In this document: positions 25,179 to 34,818 of the stretch, one piece after another | How the letters are laid out: the number at the start of each line of letters is the position of its first letter | How positions within the stretch are numbered: position 1 is the first letter of the stretch | Source: an uncultured Lachnospiraceae bacterium | GTDB taxonomy: Bacteria; Bacillota; Clostridia; Lachnospirales; Lachnospiraceae | Length of the DNA: 58,982 bases | Direction of reading: 5' to 3' | Assembly (NCBI GenBank): GCA_947178145.1 | Contig: CAMWXE010000027.1 | Coordinates: 1-58,982 of the forward strand | Program-made: the position numbers and the translations under genes | Notes under the pieces: model-generated | Database searches by the model: none | Seen by the model: only the letters and a program-made list of their open reading frames with translations | Told to the model about the DNA's origin: nothing

Positions 25179-25871
25179 ATGGGCAAAAAGGTTTTGGTGG
25201 TAGATGATGAGAAGCTGATCGTGAAAGGACTTCGTTTCAGTCTGGAGCAGGATGACATGGAGGTCGAGTGCGCATATGATGGAGAGCAAGCACTCGAGAT
25301 GGCAAAGAATAAAAAATACGATATGATCTTGCTGGATATTATGCTTCCGAAGCTTACAGGTTTAGAGGTGTGTCAGCAGATTAGAGAGTTCTCCGATGTG
25401 CCGGTCATCATGCTCACCGCAAAAGGTGAGGATATGGACAAGATACTTGGTCTTGAGTATGGGGCTGATGACTATATCACCAAACCATTTAATATCCTGG
25501 AAGTAAAAGCTAGAATCAAAGCAATTATACGCAGAACTGGTTCCAAGATAAAGGAGCCGGATGAGAAGAAGGCTCAGATTATAGAGGCGGGCGATTTGCG
25601 GCTTGACTGTGAGGGAAGGCGGCTTCATGTGAGTGGAAAGGAAGTGAATCTCACAGCAAAGGAGTTTGATGTACTGGAACTGCTTGTGCTCAATCCAAAT
25701 AAAGTTTACGGCAGAGAAAATCTTCTGAAGCTTGTGTGGGGAGAGGATTACCCAGGCGATGTCAGAACAGTGGATGTACATATTAGAAGACTGCGTGAAA
25801 AAATTGAACCGAACCCAAGTGAACCAAAGTACGTGCACACCAAATGGGGTGTCGGGTACTATTATAAATAG
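25179..25871 (+). CDS. OmpR/PhoB-type response regulator
   Basis: Start at ATG 25179 after TTGGGAGA; 230 residues. Receiver at 1-118 with Asp9/Asp10, phosphoacceptor Asp53 (ILLDIMLPK), Thr in MLTAK and Lys in TKPFN. Winged-helix domain at ~132-228 (LTAKEFDVLELLVLNPNKVYGRENLL...VDVHIRRLREKIEPNP). It is followed after 21 bases by its histidine kinase. Closest recognisable style is the WalR/MtrA group. Located between comEA and comEC, it could regulate cell-surface or competence genes; targets are unknown. Confidence 0.92.
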   Translation: MGKKVLVVDDEKLIVKGLRFSLEQDDMEVECAYDGEQALEMAKNKKYDMILLDIMLPKLTGLEVCQQIREFSDVPVIMLTAKGEDMDKILGLEYGADDYITKPFNILEVKARIKAIIRRTGSKIKEPDEKKAQIIEAGDLRLDCEGRRLHVSGKEVNLTAKEFDVLELLVLNPNKVYGRENLLKLVWGEDYPGDVRTVDVHIRRLREKIEPNPSEPKYVHTKWGVGYYYK

Positions 25872-25892
25872 GCTGATAAATAGGAGATAAAA

Positions 25893-27353
25893 GTGGCAAA
25901 GCTTTGGGATAAGATAAAAAACGGAAAAATGGCTGCGAGTTTTAGAAGTCTGAAAACGAGAATATTTTGTATTATTATGGCGGCGGGGATTGTTCCCTGT
26001 GTGGTGCTGCATTTTGGCATTCTAGAGCGTTATCTGGACAATACGATAGCGACGAGGACCACTGAGGTGCAGACACAGGTTAGAATTATCGCAGATCATT
26101 TGATTACATACAATTATATGCTGGACAACAGCAGTGATGTGGTCAATGCAGAGCTTTCGCAGTTGTCCAATCTCTACGACGGACGCGTGTTGATTATCAA
26201 TGGCAGTCTCAAGATCATAAAGGATACTTATGCAGTCAGTGAGGGAAAAACGATTATTTCCGAGGAGATTATAAAGTGCTTAAAGGGCGACGGTGCCTCT
26301 AACAGTCTCAAGGATGCAGGATATATAGAAATTATCGTACCGATTGAGCAGAAGCTCGAGGATAGATCTCACGTTGTTGGAGCAATGCTTACAAGTGTGT
26401 CTACCGACAGCATTAGAAGTGGCTATGAGTATATACAGAGCCGTGCTTTTTTGCTGGAAATGCTTGCTATGGTGGTTATATTTGGGATAGCGCTTCTGCT
26501 GAGCCGCAAGATGCTCAAGCCATTCGAAAAAATTACAGATGCGATCAATGACGTGAAGAACGGATTTACGGATGAGGAGATCAGTGTGACCGATTATATC
26601 GAGACGGAGCACATCGGAGATGCCTTTAATCAGATGATGGGCAGGATGAAAGTGCTTGACAATTCAAGACAGGAATTTGTGTCCAATGTGTCGCATGAGT
26701 TAAAGACACCGCTTGCTTCCATGAAGGTGCTGGCTGATTCACTGCTCACACAAGAGGACGTGCCAGCGGAACTCTACCGTGAATTTATGATGGATATTGC
26801 GGAGGAGATTGACCGGGAAAATAAGATTATTACCGATCTGCTGTCGCTTGTAAAAATGACAAGAACATCAGCTGATATCAGCGTCGAGGCGGTAGATATC
26901 AATGCGGTTCTTGAGCTTTTGTTGAAGCGATTGGGACCTATTGCATCGCGGTCGGATGTCAAATTGATTTTTGAGAGCCGCAGACCAGTAAGTGCAGAAG
27001 TAGACGAAGTTAAGTTGACGCTGGCATTGTCAAATCTGGTTGAAAATGCGATCAAATATAACAATAAGGGCGGCTGGGTAAAAGTGATACTTGATGCAGA
27101 CCATCAATATTTTTCTGTCGAAGTGTCTGATTCGGGCATTGGTATTCCGCAGGAGTCTATCGAGCACATTTACGAGCGCTTTTACAGAGTGGACAAATCG
27201 CACTCGAAGGAAATCGGCGGTACAGGACTGGGACTTGCAATTACCAGAAGTGTGGTACTCATGCACCGGGGGTCGATTACTGTGAGCAGTGAGGAAGGAG
27301 TAGGGACGATATTTCATGTCAAGATACCACGAACCTATATAGCACAATCGTGA
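25893..27353 (+). CDS. Sensor histidine kinase (HAMP, HisKA, HATPase)
   Basis: Starts at GTG 25893 with TAGGAGA six bases upstream; 486 residues. Transmembrane helix 1 at ~23-42, extracytoplasmic domain of ~150 residues, helix 2 at ~185-205, HAMP (KMLKPFEKITDAINDVKNG), then HisKA with phosphoacceptor His268 in FVSNVSHELKTPLASM. The ATPase has N-box NLVENAIKYN, G1 DSGIGIP and G2 GGTGLGLAIT. It pairs with the regulator encoded just upstream. The stop overlaps the upstream region of the GerMN lipoprotein gene, which may modulate it as LpqB does MtrB in actinobacteria. Confidence 0.93.
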   Translation: MAKLWDKIKNGKMAASFRSLKTRIFCIIMAAGIVPCVVLHFGILERYLDNTIATRTTEVQTQVRIIADHLITYNYMLDNSSDVVNAELSQLSNLYDGRVLIINGSLKIIKDTYAVSEGKTIISEEIIKCLKGDGASNSLKDAGYIEIIVPIEQKLEDRSHVVGAMLTSVSTDSIRSGYEYIQSRAFLLEMLAMVVIFGIALLLSRKMLKPFEKITDAINDVKNGFTDEEISVTDYIETEHIGDAFNQMMGRMKVLDNSRQEFVSNVSHELKTPLASMKVLADSLLTQEDVPAELYREFMMDIAEEIDRENKIITDLLSLVKMTRTSADISVEAVDINAVLELLLKRLGPIASRSDVKLIFESRRPVSAEVDEVKLTLALSNLVENAIKYNNKGGWVKVILDADHQYFSVEVSDSGIGIPQESIEHIYERFYRVDKSHSKEIGGTGLGLAITRSVVLMHRGSITVSSEEGVGTIFHVKIPRTYIAQS

Positions 27354-27388
27354 AGAATAATCGCGAAATTGACAGGAAGGGTGGATTT

Positions 27389-28336
27389 ATGAAGCGAAAA
27401 ATGTTGAAGGGATATCGCAGATTTCTGTTCCTGCTGGGGATGATGTGCCTGTCGGTTGCGCTATTAGCCGCATGCAGCAGGGAGGAGCCAGAGGGAACGC
27501 CAATTGATATCTCTTATTTGAATAAAAATGAGACAAAGCTTATGACAGAAACGCACTATCTCACAAGTACTGACACAAAGGATATGATTGTGGAAGTGTT
27601 GACTCTGTTGTGTTCTGTGCCGGATAATAAGGAGTTGAAAGCGACGCTCACAAGCGGAATTAATATTATAACCTATTCTTACGACGGGGAGCAGGTGATT
27701 GTTTCATTGGGAGAGAAATATAAGGAGCTTTCGAGGACGACAGAGGTGTTGACGAGGGCAGCTCTTGTCAGAAGTCTTACCAATATACCAGATGTAAATT
27801 ATGTGATGTTGACGATTAATGGAGAGTCATTGACAGACACATCGGGAAACGCAATTGGAATTATGACAGCGGATATGTTTGTGAATAATGCAGGGGCGCA
27901 GATGGAGACTGCAGAGAGCAAGGTAACGCTGCGGTTATATTTTGCCAATGAGGATGGCAACGGGCTGATCGCTGTCAACAGGGAGCTTACGCACAATGCG
28001 GATGTATCCAATGTACCAATGGAAAAGCTGGTGGTTGAGCAATTAATCAGCGGTCCGGCAAGCGACGAGATTTATCCAACAATCAATCCGGATACGAAGC
28101 TGGTTAACATTACAGTCAGGGATGGAGTATGCTATTTGACCTTTGACAGTGCAATGCTTACAGCGGTAAACAATGTGACAACGGATGTGACGATTTACTC
28201 CATTGTCAATTCTCTTGTGGAGTTGAGCAATATCAATAAAGTACAGATTTCCATAGACGGGAACAAGGATGGAAAGTTCCGGGATAAGTATGAGGCATCC
28301 ACAGTGTTTGAACGTAATTTGTCGCTCGTCAATTAA
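27389..28336 (+). CDS. GerMN-domain lipoprotein
   Basis: Start at ATG 27389 after AGGAAGGGTGG; 315 residues. Residues 1-31 form a signal with lipobox LLAAC. Two GerMN domains follow (~60-165 and ~180-300), each with the hydrophobic strand pattern seen in spore GerM and actinobacterial LpqB (TLLCSVPDNKELKATLTSGI; EQLISGPASDEIYPTINPDT). It lies directly behind the kinase gene and before comEC. Probable role: extracytoplasmic partner of the kinase or a cell-wall-associated protein. Domain assignment is firm; function is inferred from synteny. Confidence 0.87.
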   Translation: MKRKMLKGYRRFLFLLGMMCLSVALLAACSREEPEGTPIDISYLNKNETKLMTETHYLTSTDTKDMIVEVLTLLCSVPDNKELKATLTSGINIITYSYDGEQVIVSLGEKYKELSRTTEVLTRAALVRSLTNIPDVNYVMLTINGESLTDTSGNAIGIMTADMFVNNAGAQMETAESKVTLRLYFANEDGNGLIAVNRELTHNADVSNVPMEKLVVEQLISGPASDEIYPTINPDTKLVNITVRDGVCYLTFDSAMLTAVNNVTTDVTIYSIVNSLVELSNINKVQISIDGNKDGKFRDKYEASTVFERNLSLVN

Positions 28337-28354
28337 TGAAAGAAAGGAAAATAA

Positions 28355-30637
28355 ATGAGGAGACCACTATGCTGCATCTGTGTGGCATTTGTGGTGACTG
28401 TGTTCTTATATTTAAAATTCAGCCCGCCGTCGGAACAGGCACATGATTTGCCGGAGGGCGATCGGATTACTCTGCTGGGAGAGGTATGTCAGAAAGAGTA
28501 TAAGAAGGAAAATCTTGTATTGCAGCTAAAAAATGTAAAAATGTATAACACGGAAGCGACAGAAGGCGGAAAGGTCATATGCTATATTGCATTGGATGAA
28601 AATATGACAGAGCCAAAGGCTGGGAGCATAATTGCCGTGGAAGGCAGGCTGGTTTACTTTGAAGAAGCGAGAAACCCAGGGGAATTTGATGCGCAGGAAT
28701 ACTATCGGATTTTAGGCGTTGATTTCAAGCTTTATAAAGCAAGGATACTCACAGAGGGCAGTCGCTATTCCGTGTATCGCGAGACGCTATATCAGATTAG
28801 ACATCATTTTGAAGGGATTTTTGACAGGGTACTTACACCAAAGGATGCCTCTGTTATGAAAGCTGTTCTCCTTGGAAATAAATCGGATCTTGACGCACAG
28901 AGCAAGCAGCTGTTTCAGAAAAGTGGTATTGCACACATTTTTGCGATTTCAGGCCTGCACATAACCCTTATGGGTATGGGATTATTTAAGCTGCTGCGCA
29001 AGGCAGGCCTCCCTCAGCAATTGTGTGCGGTGGTATCGGTAGGGATTATGATCGCTTACGGAGACATGGTTGGTATGAGCAGCTCGGCTTACAGGGCTGT
29101 GTTTATGTTTGGCATGCAGCTCGCAGCGCAGCTATTGCGGCGGACTTATGATATGCTCACTGCGCTGGCACTTGCGGCTATGCTGATTTTGTTGGAACAG
29201 CCATTGTATCTGTACCATTCGGGATTTCAGCTTTCTTTTGGGGCAATCCTTGGCGTGGGGTGTCTGTCCGAGGTCATGCAGCCTGCCAAGTGCGGGGAAA
29301 AACATCGTATTTGGGATAAAATTGTCTTGTCATTGTGTGGAAGTCTCAGTATCTTTCTGGTACATTATCCAATCATGTTGTGTACATACTATGAATTCCC
29401 GGTATACTCGTTCGTGTTGAATCTGGTTATCATACCGGCTATGTCCCTTTTGATGGCAGCAGGGCTGTTATGCCTTGGCGCAGGAAGCCTGCCTGCTGTG
29501 ATTGGATTCGGCATGGCAAAGCTGATGGGACTTGTGTGCCATATACTGCTATACGGCTTTGAGCGGCTTTGCAGAATGTCGTTGAAGCTGCCATTTGCAA
29601 ACTGGATTGTCGGGAGGCCGGAAGAGTGGAGGATTGGTGTCTTTGGCGCAGTTGTTCTGTTTCTGTATGCAGCGCATCACTGTGGAAAGCATCTATCCAA
29701 AAGTACCACATGTGAAAAGCGAGGAGTCCATATTGGACTGCCATTGCAGATGAAGCTAATGACAGTGCTTGCGGCGGTTATGCTGCTCAGCGAGACTTCT
29801 GTTGACGGCGTATCGGTGGCTTTCCTGGATGTAGGGCAGGGGGATTGTATCTGGGTTGAGAGTGCAAAGGGAGAGAATTTTCTGATTGATGGTGGAAGCA
29901 CATCTAAGACGAATGTGGGAGCGTATACGATTGTTCCATATTTGAAATATATGGGTGTTTCAAAATTGGATGCAGTATTTTTGACCCATCTTGACAGCGA
30001 TCACATATCTGGCGTGCTGGAGCTGCTTGCGGGCGGCAGTGACAATATGGGGGCTGGCACGGAAGAGCGGATGGAAATTGCGGTCAGCCGGCTTTGCATA
30101 TCTGATGCCGTTATCGAGGATGAGGCATATGAGAAGTTGGCAGCATTGTGTGAAGCAAGAAAAATACCAATATTTCGCCTGAAATCTGGTGACAGAATCG
30201 AGGCGTATGGATTAGTGTTTGAAGTGCTTCATCCACAGTTGGGGTATGTGGCAGATTCCCGGAATGCGTATTCTCTGGTCATGAAGTTGGAGATTGAAGA
30301 CAAAGTTAGAATGCTTTTGACGGGAGATGTCGAGGCTGACGGGGAGCGGGCTGTGGCAGAGAGACTTTACGGGACAGATGATTTTGCGGGTATTGATATT
30401 TACAAAGCCGCTCATCATGGCTCAAAGTATTCAAACACGGAAGAATTGATCGCGATGATTGAACCAAAGCTTGCTGTCATATCCTGCGGAGAGGATAATC
30501 GCTATGGACATCCACATGCAGAGACAATCGAGAAACTTGAACAGGCGGGAAGTGACATACGGATTACAAAGGACACAGGAACCATTACGATAAAGATAAA
30601 AAATGGAAAATATACGATAGAAAACTATATCAATTAG
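28355..30637 (+). CDS. comEC: ComEC/Rec2 DNA uptake channel
   Basis: Membrane protein of 760 residues. An N-terminal segment with helix 1 and an OB-like DUF4131 part (~35-160), the Competence domain with ~8 helices (~185-450, containing GNKSDLDAQSKQLFQKSGIAHIFAISGLHITLMG), and a C-terminal metallo-beta-lactamase-like domain (~490-740) with DVGQGD, LIDGG, THLDSDHISG and AAHHGS. The channel passes single-stranded DNA into the cell, and the C-terminal domain is thought to degrade the other strand. The gene is intact, and AAAGGAAAA precedes the ATG. DNA uptake ability cannot be judged since pilus genes are not in the window. Confidence 0.95.
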   Translation: MRRPLCCICVAFVVTVFLYLKFSPPSEQAHDLPEGDRITLLGEVCQKEYKKENLVLQLKNVKMYNTEATEGGKVICYIALDENMTEPKAGSIIAVEGRLVYFEEARNPGEFDAQEYYRILGVDFKLYKARILTEGSRYSVYRETLYQIRHHFEGIFDRVLTPKDASVMKAVLLGNKSDLDAQSKQLFQKSGIAHIFAISGLHITLMGMGLFKLLRKAGLPQQLCAVVSVGIMIAYGDMVGMSSSAYRAVFMFGMQLAAQLLRRTYDMLTALALAAMLILLEQPLYLYHSGFQLSFGAILGVGCLSEVMQPAKCGEKHRIWDKIVLSLCGSLSIFLVHYPIMLCTYYEFPVYSFVLNLVIIPAMSLLMAAGLLCLGAGSLPAVIGFGMAKLMGLVCHILLYGFERLCRMSLKLPFANWIVGRPEEWRIGVFGAVVLFLYAAHHCGKHLSKSTTCEKRGVHIGLPLQMKLMTVLAAVMLLSETSVDGVSVAFLDVGQGDCIWVESAKGENFLIDGGSTSKTNVGAYTIVPYLKYMGVSKLDAVFLTHLDSDHISGVLELLAGGSDNMGAGTEERMEIAVSRLCISDAVIEDEAYEKLAALCEARKIPIFRLKSGDRIEAYGLVFEVLHPQLGYVADSRNAYSLVMKLEIEDKVRMLLTGDVEADGERAVAERLYGTDDFAGIDIYKAAHHGSKYSNTEELIAMIEPKLAVISCGEDNRYGHPHAETIEKLEQAGSDIRITKDTGTITIKIKNGKYTIENYIN

Positions 30638-30654
30638 CAGTAAAGGAAGTATAA

Positions 30655-31659
30655 ATGAAAAGGATAGCACAGGACATTAAGAGTGGTCAGTTCAGCAGTC
30701 TCTATCTTCTCTATGGAGAGGAGGCATATCTGCGCAGACAGTACCGCGATAATTTAAGGAAAGCATTGGTAGCGGAGGAGGATACCATGAATTGCAGTGT
30801 GTATTCTGGCAAAGATATCAATGTCGGCGAGGTTGTTGACCTTGCAGGTACGATGCCGTTCTTTGCAGAGCGCAGGGTGATTATTGTCGAGAACAGCGGC
30901 TGGTTCAAGAGCGGAAACGAGCAGATTGCTGCGCTAGTAAAAGCACTTCCGGATACAACCTGTATGATTTTCGTGGAGGAGGAGATTGATAAGAGAAATA
31001 AGCTGTATAAAGCAGTCACTGCCAATGGTTATGCAGCACTCTGCGAAATGCAGGACGAGACAACACTCAAAAAGTGGGTTATGGGACTGCTGAAAAAGGA
31101 GAACAAGACGATTACACCCGACGCACTCAACTTACTGTTAGATAAGACAGGCACGAGTATGGAAAATATCCGGCGGGAGGTGGAGAAGTTAGTCTGCTAT
31201 AAGTATTATGAGGAAGGCATTACGGCTGCCGATGTGGAGGAACTGTGTATTGTACAGATACAGAATCAGATCTTTGACATGGTGGAGGCAGTCGCGCAGA
31301 AAAAGCAGAAGCAGGCACTAAAGCTGTATTATAACCTGATTGCCTTAAAAGAAGCGCCTATGAAGATATTGGCGTTGATCGCCAGACAATTCAACATGCT
31401 TTTGCAGGTAAAGGAAATGAAGTCAAAGGGATATCAGGAGAGTGAGATTGCCAGACAGACTGGACTCAATCCCTACTTCCTGAAAAAGAAATATATTCCG
31501 CAGGCCGCACAATTTAAGGTGCGGCAGCTGGAAGCTGCGTTAAGGACCTGCGTGGCGGCAGAAGAAAATGTAAAGACAGGGCGTATGCCCGATATACTTA
31601 GTGTCGAGCTGATTATTGTAAGCCTGAGTGGACAAAATAAAAAGGAGCGCGCGATATGA
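30655..31659 (+). CDS. holA: DNA polymerase III subunit delta
   Basis: Cytoplasmic protein of 334 residues that opens the beta clamp as part of the clamp loader. Family features: N-terminal SLYLLYGEEAYLRRQYRDNL, the strand RRVIIVENSGWFK, EEEIDKRNKLYKAV, and the C-terminal helical collar with LYYNLIALKEAPMKILALIARQFNMLLQVKEM. holA next to comEC is a conserved Firmicutes arrangement. AAAGGAAG lies before the ATG. The stop overlaps the DUF4250 gene by four bases. Confidence 0.95.
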   Translation: MKRIAQDIKSGQFSSLYLLYGEEAYLRRQYRDNLRKALVAEEDTMNCSVYSGKDINVGEVVDLAGTMPFFAERRVIIVENSGWFKSGNEQIAALVKALPDTTCMIFVEEEIDKRNKLYKAVTANGYAALCEMQDETTLKKWVMGLLKKENKTITPDALNLLLDKTGTSMENIRREVEKLVCYKYYEEGITAADVEELCIVQIQNQIFDMVEAVAQKKQKQALKLYYNLIALKEAPMKILALIARQFNMLLQVKEMKSKGYQESEIARQTGLNPYFLKKKYIPQAAQFKVRQLEAALRTCVAAEENVKTGRMPDILSVELIIVSLSGQNKKERAI

Positions 31660-31829
31660 TACCAAATGACCCAGTGATGCTGTTAAGTTACATTAATTTA
31701 AAGCTTAGAGACTTTTACCCGAGTCTCGAAAAATTCTGTGAGGACACAGACGAAGACATGAAAAAAATAGTAGACAAATTGAGTCAAATCGATTATCATT
31801 ACGACGAAGAAAAAAATCAGTTTGTGTGA
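31656..31829 (+). CDS. DUF4250 small protein, 57 residues
   Basis: ATG 31656 overlaps the holA stop (ATGA), with AAAGGAG just upstream. The product begins MIPNDPVMLLSYINLKLRD and ends IDYHYDEEKNQFV, the typical conserved start and end of DUF4250. It is helical, acidic and without Cys or membrane segments. Its role is unknown; the coupling to holA hints at co-expression with replication genes. Confidence 0.85.
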   Translation: MIPNDPVMLLSYINLKLRDFYPSLEKFCEDTDEDMKKIVDKLSQIDYHYDEEKNQFV

Positions 31830-31879
31830 TGAGATAGTTATGTTTTCGTTTTTGGAAGCTATGAGGAGATTCGTTTAAA

Positions 31880-32962
31880 ATGTTAAAAAAATTTCTATTT
31901 CCTTTTTTGATGGCAGTTTTGCTGCTGCAGGGGTGCGCTGACAAAGATGCAGGGACGAGTGCACAGACAGCAGGCACAGTTGAGGTCTCTGAGGAAGAGT
32001 ACAGTGAAGGGGAGTCAAGGAGTACAATTCTTGAAGAAAAGCTGGAGAAGGAAGCAGCAAGGCGCGAGGAAGAAGCTTCGCAGACAGAGGAGGCGGGCAT
32101 TACATTTACTGATGACATCGGAAGAAATGTCACAGTGGAGAGTCATGACAGGGTTATTACTCTGATTGGCAGCTTTACGGATATATGGCTGCTTGCGGGC
32201 GGTGAAGTGGTGGGCGCTGCAAATGATTCGTGGAGCAGTTTTGACCTGAATATGGGAGCAGATGTGGTAAATGTTGGCTCTCATGTTGAGCCGGATATTG
32301 AAAAAATAATTGCTGCGAAACCAGATTTGATCATTGCAAGTGCGAATACAGATGCGGATCTTAACATGGAAAAGATACTTACAGATGCAGGCATCACAGT
32401 CGCGTATTTTTCTGTATCTAACTTTAATGAATACATGAATATGCTTGAAATCTGTACTGACATCACGGGTCGAAAAGATCTATTTGCCCAGAATGGGACA
32501 GAGGTGCAGAGGCAGGTTGATGAGGCGAGGGCGCTTGTAAACCAGAGAAATCTGGAAGGAAAGAAGGCACCCACAATTGTGTTCCTGCGCGCAAGTGCAT
32601 CGAGCATCAAGGCAAAGGGAAGCTATGGAAATGTCGGCGGTGAGATGCTTGCAGATTTGGGCTGTATCAATATTGCTGACGATGACAACAGCTTGCTTGA
32701 TGACCTTAGCATGGAGGCAATCATCGCTGCTGACCCTGATTACATATTTGTGACGACGCAGGGAACAGATGGCGATGCAGTGCAGCAGAATATTGAAGAA
32801 ACGCTGCTGGACAACCCCGCATGGAATAAACTTACTGCGGTGAAAAATGGCAAATACTTTGTACTTGAGAAGGAACTGTACAATCTGAAACCAAACGCAA
32901 GGTGGGGAGAGGCGTACCAAAAGCTTGCAGATATCCTGTATGGCGAGGGAACAGTTGAATAA
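31880..32962 (+). CDS. Iron-complex/cobalamin-type substrate-binding lipoprotein
   Basis: GAGGAG precedes ATG 31880; 360 residues. The signal ends in LLLQGC (lipobox, Cys near 20). A long, strongly charged Glu/Lys linker (~25-75) leads to a Peripla_BP_2 domain (~78-355): ITFTDDIGRNVTVESHDRVITL, EPDIEKIIAAKPDLIIAS, GSYGNVGGEMLADLGCINIAD, ADPDYIFVTTQG. These proteins capture siderophores, haem or corrinoids. The matching permease and ATPase lie on the other strand and converge on this gene with only six bases between stop codons. Confidence 0.88.
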   Translation: MLKKFLFPFLMAVLLLQGCADKDAGTSAQTAGTVEVSEEEYSEGESRSTILEEKLEKEAARREEEASQTEEAGITFTDDIGRNVTVESHDRVITLIGSFTDIWLLAGGEVVGAANDSWSSFDLNMGADVVNVGSHVEPDIEKIIAAKPDLIIASANTDADLNMEKILTDAGITVAYFSVSNFNEYMNMLEICTDITGRKDLFAQNGTEVQRQVDEARALVNQRNLEGKKAPTIVFLRASASSIKAKGSYGNVGGEMLADLGCINIADDDNSLLDDLSMEAIIAADPDYIFVTTQGTDGDAVQQNIEETLLDNPAWNKLTAVKNGKYFVLEKELYNLKPNARWGEAYQKLADILYGEGTVE

Positions 32963-32968
32963 ACAGGA

Positions 32969-33727
32969 TTACTCAAAGAAATAGTAGCAGCCCTCATGAT
33001 CAGAAAATTCTTTGATGCGGACATCAAAGACAGCCTCAATAATATGCTGCTGCAGACATTCTTCCGGGGAGGCTGTGGCGGCTATTTTTCTGTCCTGCAT
33101 TATGACAAGTGTGTCAGAAATTCTGAGTGCCTGTCCAAGGTCATGCAGGACAAGGATGATCGTTTTGCCCTGTTTTTTTAATTGTAGTACCATCTCCATA
33201 AATTGACGCTGCCCGTTCAGGTCAAGATAGGTGGTCGGCTCGTCCAACACAATATAGTCACAGTCCTGTGCAAGCGTCATGGCAAAAAAGGCGCGCTGCC
33301 GGATTCCGCCTGACAGTGTGTCGGCATACTGTGCAGCATAGGGACTTACATGAGTGAATTCCATAGCATTTTGGACTATCGCAATATCAGTCTGCTTTTT
33401 TTTGCGCGAGAATCCAAGGTGTGGAAAGCGCCCATGCTCCACAAGAGTTTTTACTGGCAGCGCGGGAATGATGGTGCGTACCTGTGGCAGAAAGGAGAGT
33501 TTGCGAGCGCGTTCTTTCATTGGCATGGCAAGATAGTCCCTGTCATCCAGTCGGATACGGCCAGAAGTGACTTTGGAGGAACCGTTCAGACATTGGAGTA
33601 AAGTTGTCTTTCCGCAGCCGTTTGGACCAATGACCGTTGTGATTTCACCCTTTGGAAAACGTACGGAGATATCGCTTAATATGGGGACAAAATTACAGCT
33701 GATGTTGACGTGGCAAAACTCAAGCAT
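32969..33727 (-). CDS. Iron-complex/cobalamin-type ABC transporter ATPase
   Basis: Product of 252 residues, FecE/BtuD type. Walker A GPNGCGKTT near 35-43, Q-loop in FLPQVRTII, signature LSGGIRQR, Walker B YIVLDEPTTYLD and H-loop LVLHD. The ATG (33725-33727) lies inside the end of the permease gene, an eight-base overlap. It energises the FecCD permease. Its 3' end faces the binding-protein gene 31880 at a distance of six bases. Confidence 0.92.
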   Translation of the reverse strand: MLEFCHVNISCNFVPILSDISVRFPKGEITTVIGPNGCGKTTLLQCLNGSSKVTSGRIRLDDRDYLAMPMKERARKLSFLPQVRTIIPALPVKTLVEHGRFPHLGFSRKKKQTDIAIVQNAMEFTHVSPYAAQYADTLSGGIRQRAFFAMTLAQDCDYIVLDEPTTYLDLNGQRQFMEMVLQLKKQGKTIILVLHDLGQALRISDTLVIMQDRKIAATASPEECLQQHIIEAVFDVRIKEFSDHEGCYYFFE

Positions 33728-34706
33728 TAACTCTGCGTCCTCCTTTCTTTTTGAATAGCAGATATAAGAAAAATGGCCCGCCGATAAAGGACATCAGGAC
33801 ACCGGCAGGAAGTTCAAACGGTGCGAATAAAATACGTCCCAGAATATCGCAGATGAGTACAAAGCAGGCACCGAGCAGGGCGGAGCAAGGCAGTAAACAG
33901 CGGGTGTCATTTCCAAAAAGTCTGCGGCAGATATGGGGAACGATCAATCCTACGAAACTGAGCAATCCGGCGTAGCTGACTACACAGCCAGACAGAATGC
34001 TCGATAAGATAAGCAGAATCAGCCGCACGAGAGTGACATGCAGACCGAGCGAGCGCGCGATATCATCACCGAGACTAAGGACATTGATTGCTCTTGCGAA
34101 GAGAAAGGATGCCAAAAGCGCTGCAACAATGGCCGCGGCAGGAAATTTTAGATTGTCGAAAGTCAGTCCGGACAGGGAACCAATCAGGAAGGTTGTGAGA
34201 TTCACGGTAATGTCTGTATCAAGGAGTTTGATGGTGTTGATGCCTGCATTCAGAAAGCTTGACACTGTGATACCTGCAAGGATAATCGTTGTTCGTGAGC
34301 TGTCAGCCATATACGCGAGAGCAAAGATAGTGAGTGTGGTGGCAAGGGCTCCTGCGAAGGCAGCAACAGGAACAGCAGAGGTATAGCTGTCGCCGAGCAT
34401 CAATGAGAGCATCACGGCAAATCCTGCTCCTGAGTTGACACCGATTGTGTTTGGGCTTGCGAGGGAATTGTTCATGACACTCTGCAAGATAACGCCGGCA
34501 GCGGCAAGCCCCATACCGGCAAGACACGCCCCCGCAACGCGTGGAAGGCGCACTGTATTGACAAGTATATAAGTGGTGGAATCCTTGTCATAACCAGCCA
34601 GGCACGTTAAGACACTTATGGGGGAAAGCGGTACGCTCCCCAAAAGAATGCCTGCAAACATGCAGAGTATCAGCAGCAGGACAAGGATTGCTATTTTTTT
34701 TCTCAT
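33720..34706 (-). CDS. FecCD-type ABC permease
   Basis: Start at MRKKIAIL (34706), after ACGGAGACG on the minus strand; upstream in-frame codons are rejected because they cross an AT-rich promoter-like region. The product has 328 residues with about nine to ten transmembrane helices. Typical blocks: LRLPRV-like VRLPRVAGACLAGMGLAAAGVILQ, NSLASPNTIGVNSGAGF, GLLSFVGLIVPHICRRLFG and the C-terminal ELPAGVLMSFIGGPFFLYLL. It forms the membrane channel of the iron/corrinoid importer with the downstream ATPase. Confidence 0.92.
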   Translation of the reverse strand: MRKKIAILVLLLILCMFAGILLGSVPLSPISVLTCLAGYDKDSTTYILVNTVRLPRVAGACLAGMGLAAAGVILQSVMNNSLASPNTIGVNSGAGFAVMLSLMLGDSYTSAVPVAAFAGALATTLTIFALAYMADSSRTTIILAGITVSSFLNAGINTIKLLDTDITVNLTTFLIGSLSGLTFDNLKFPAAAIVAALLASFLFARAINVLSLGDDIARSLGLHVTLVRLILLILSSILSGCVVSYAGLLSFVGLIVPHICRRLFGNDTRCLLPCSALLGACFVLICDILGRILFAPFELPAGVLMSFIGGPFFLYLLFKKKGGRRVNA

Positions 34707-34818
34707 AGTAGATCGTCTCCGTTTTGTTTGAGTGTACAGGATACGGTACAACGTAAAGTGTGAATCATTTTTGCAAAGGTTTTTCGCTCTATATATAATA
34801 ATGGCATATTTTATGCGT

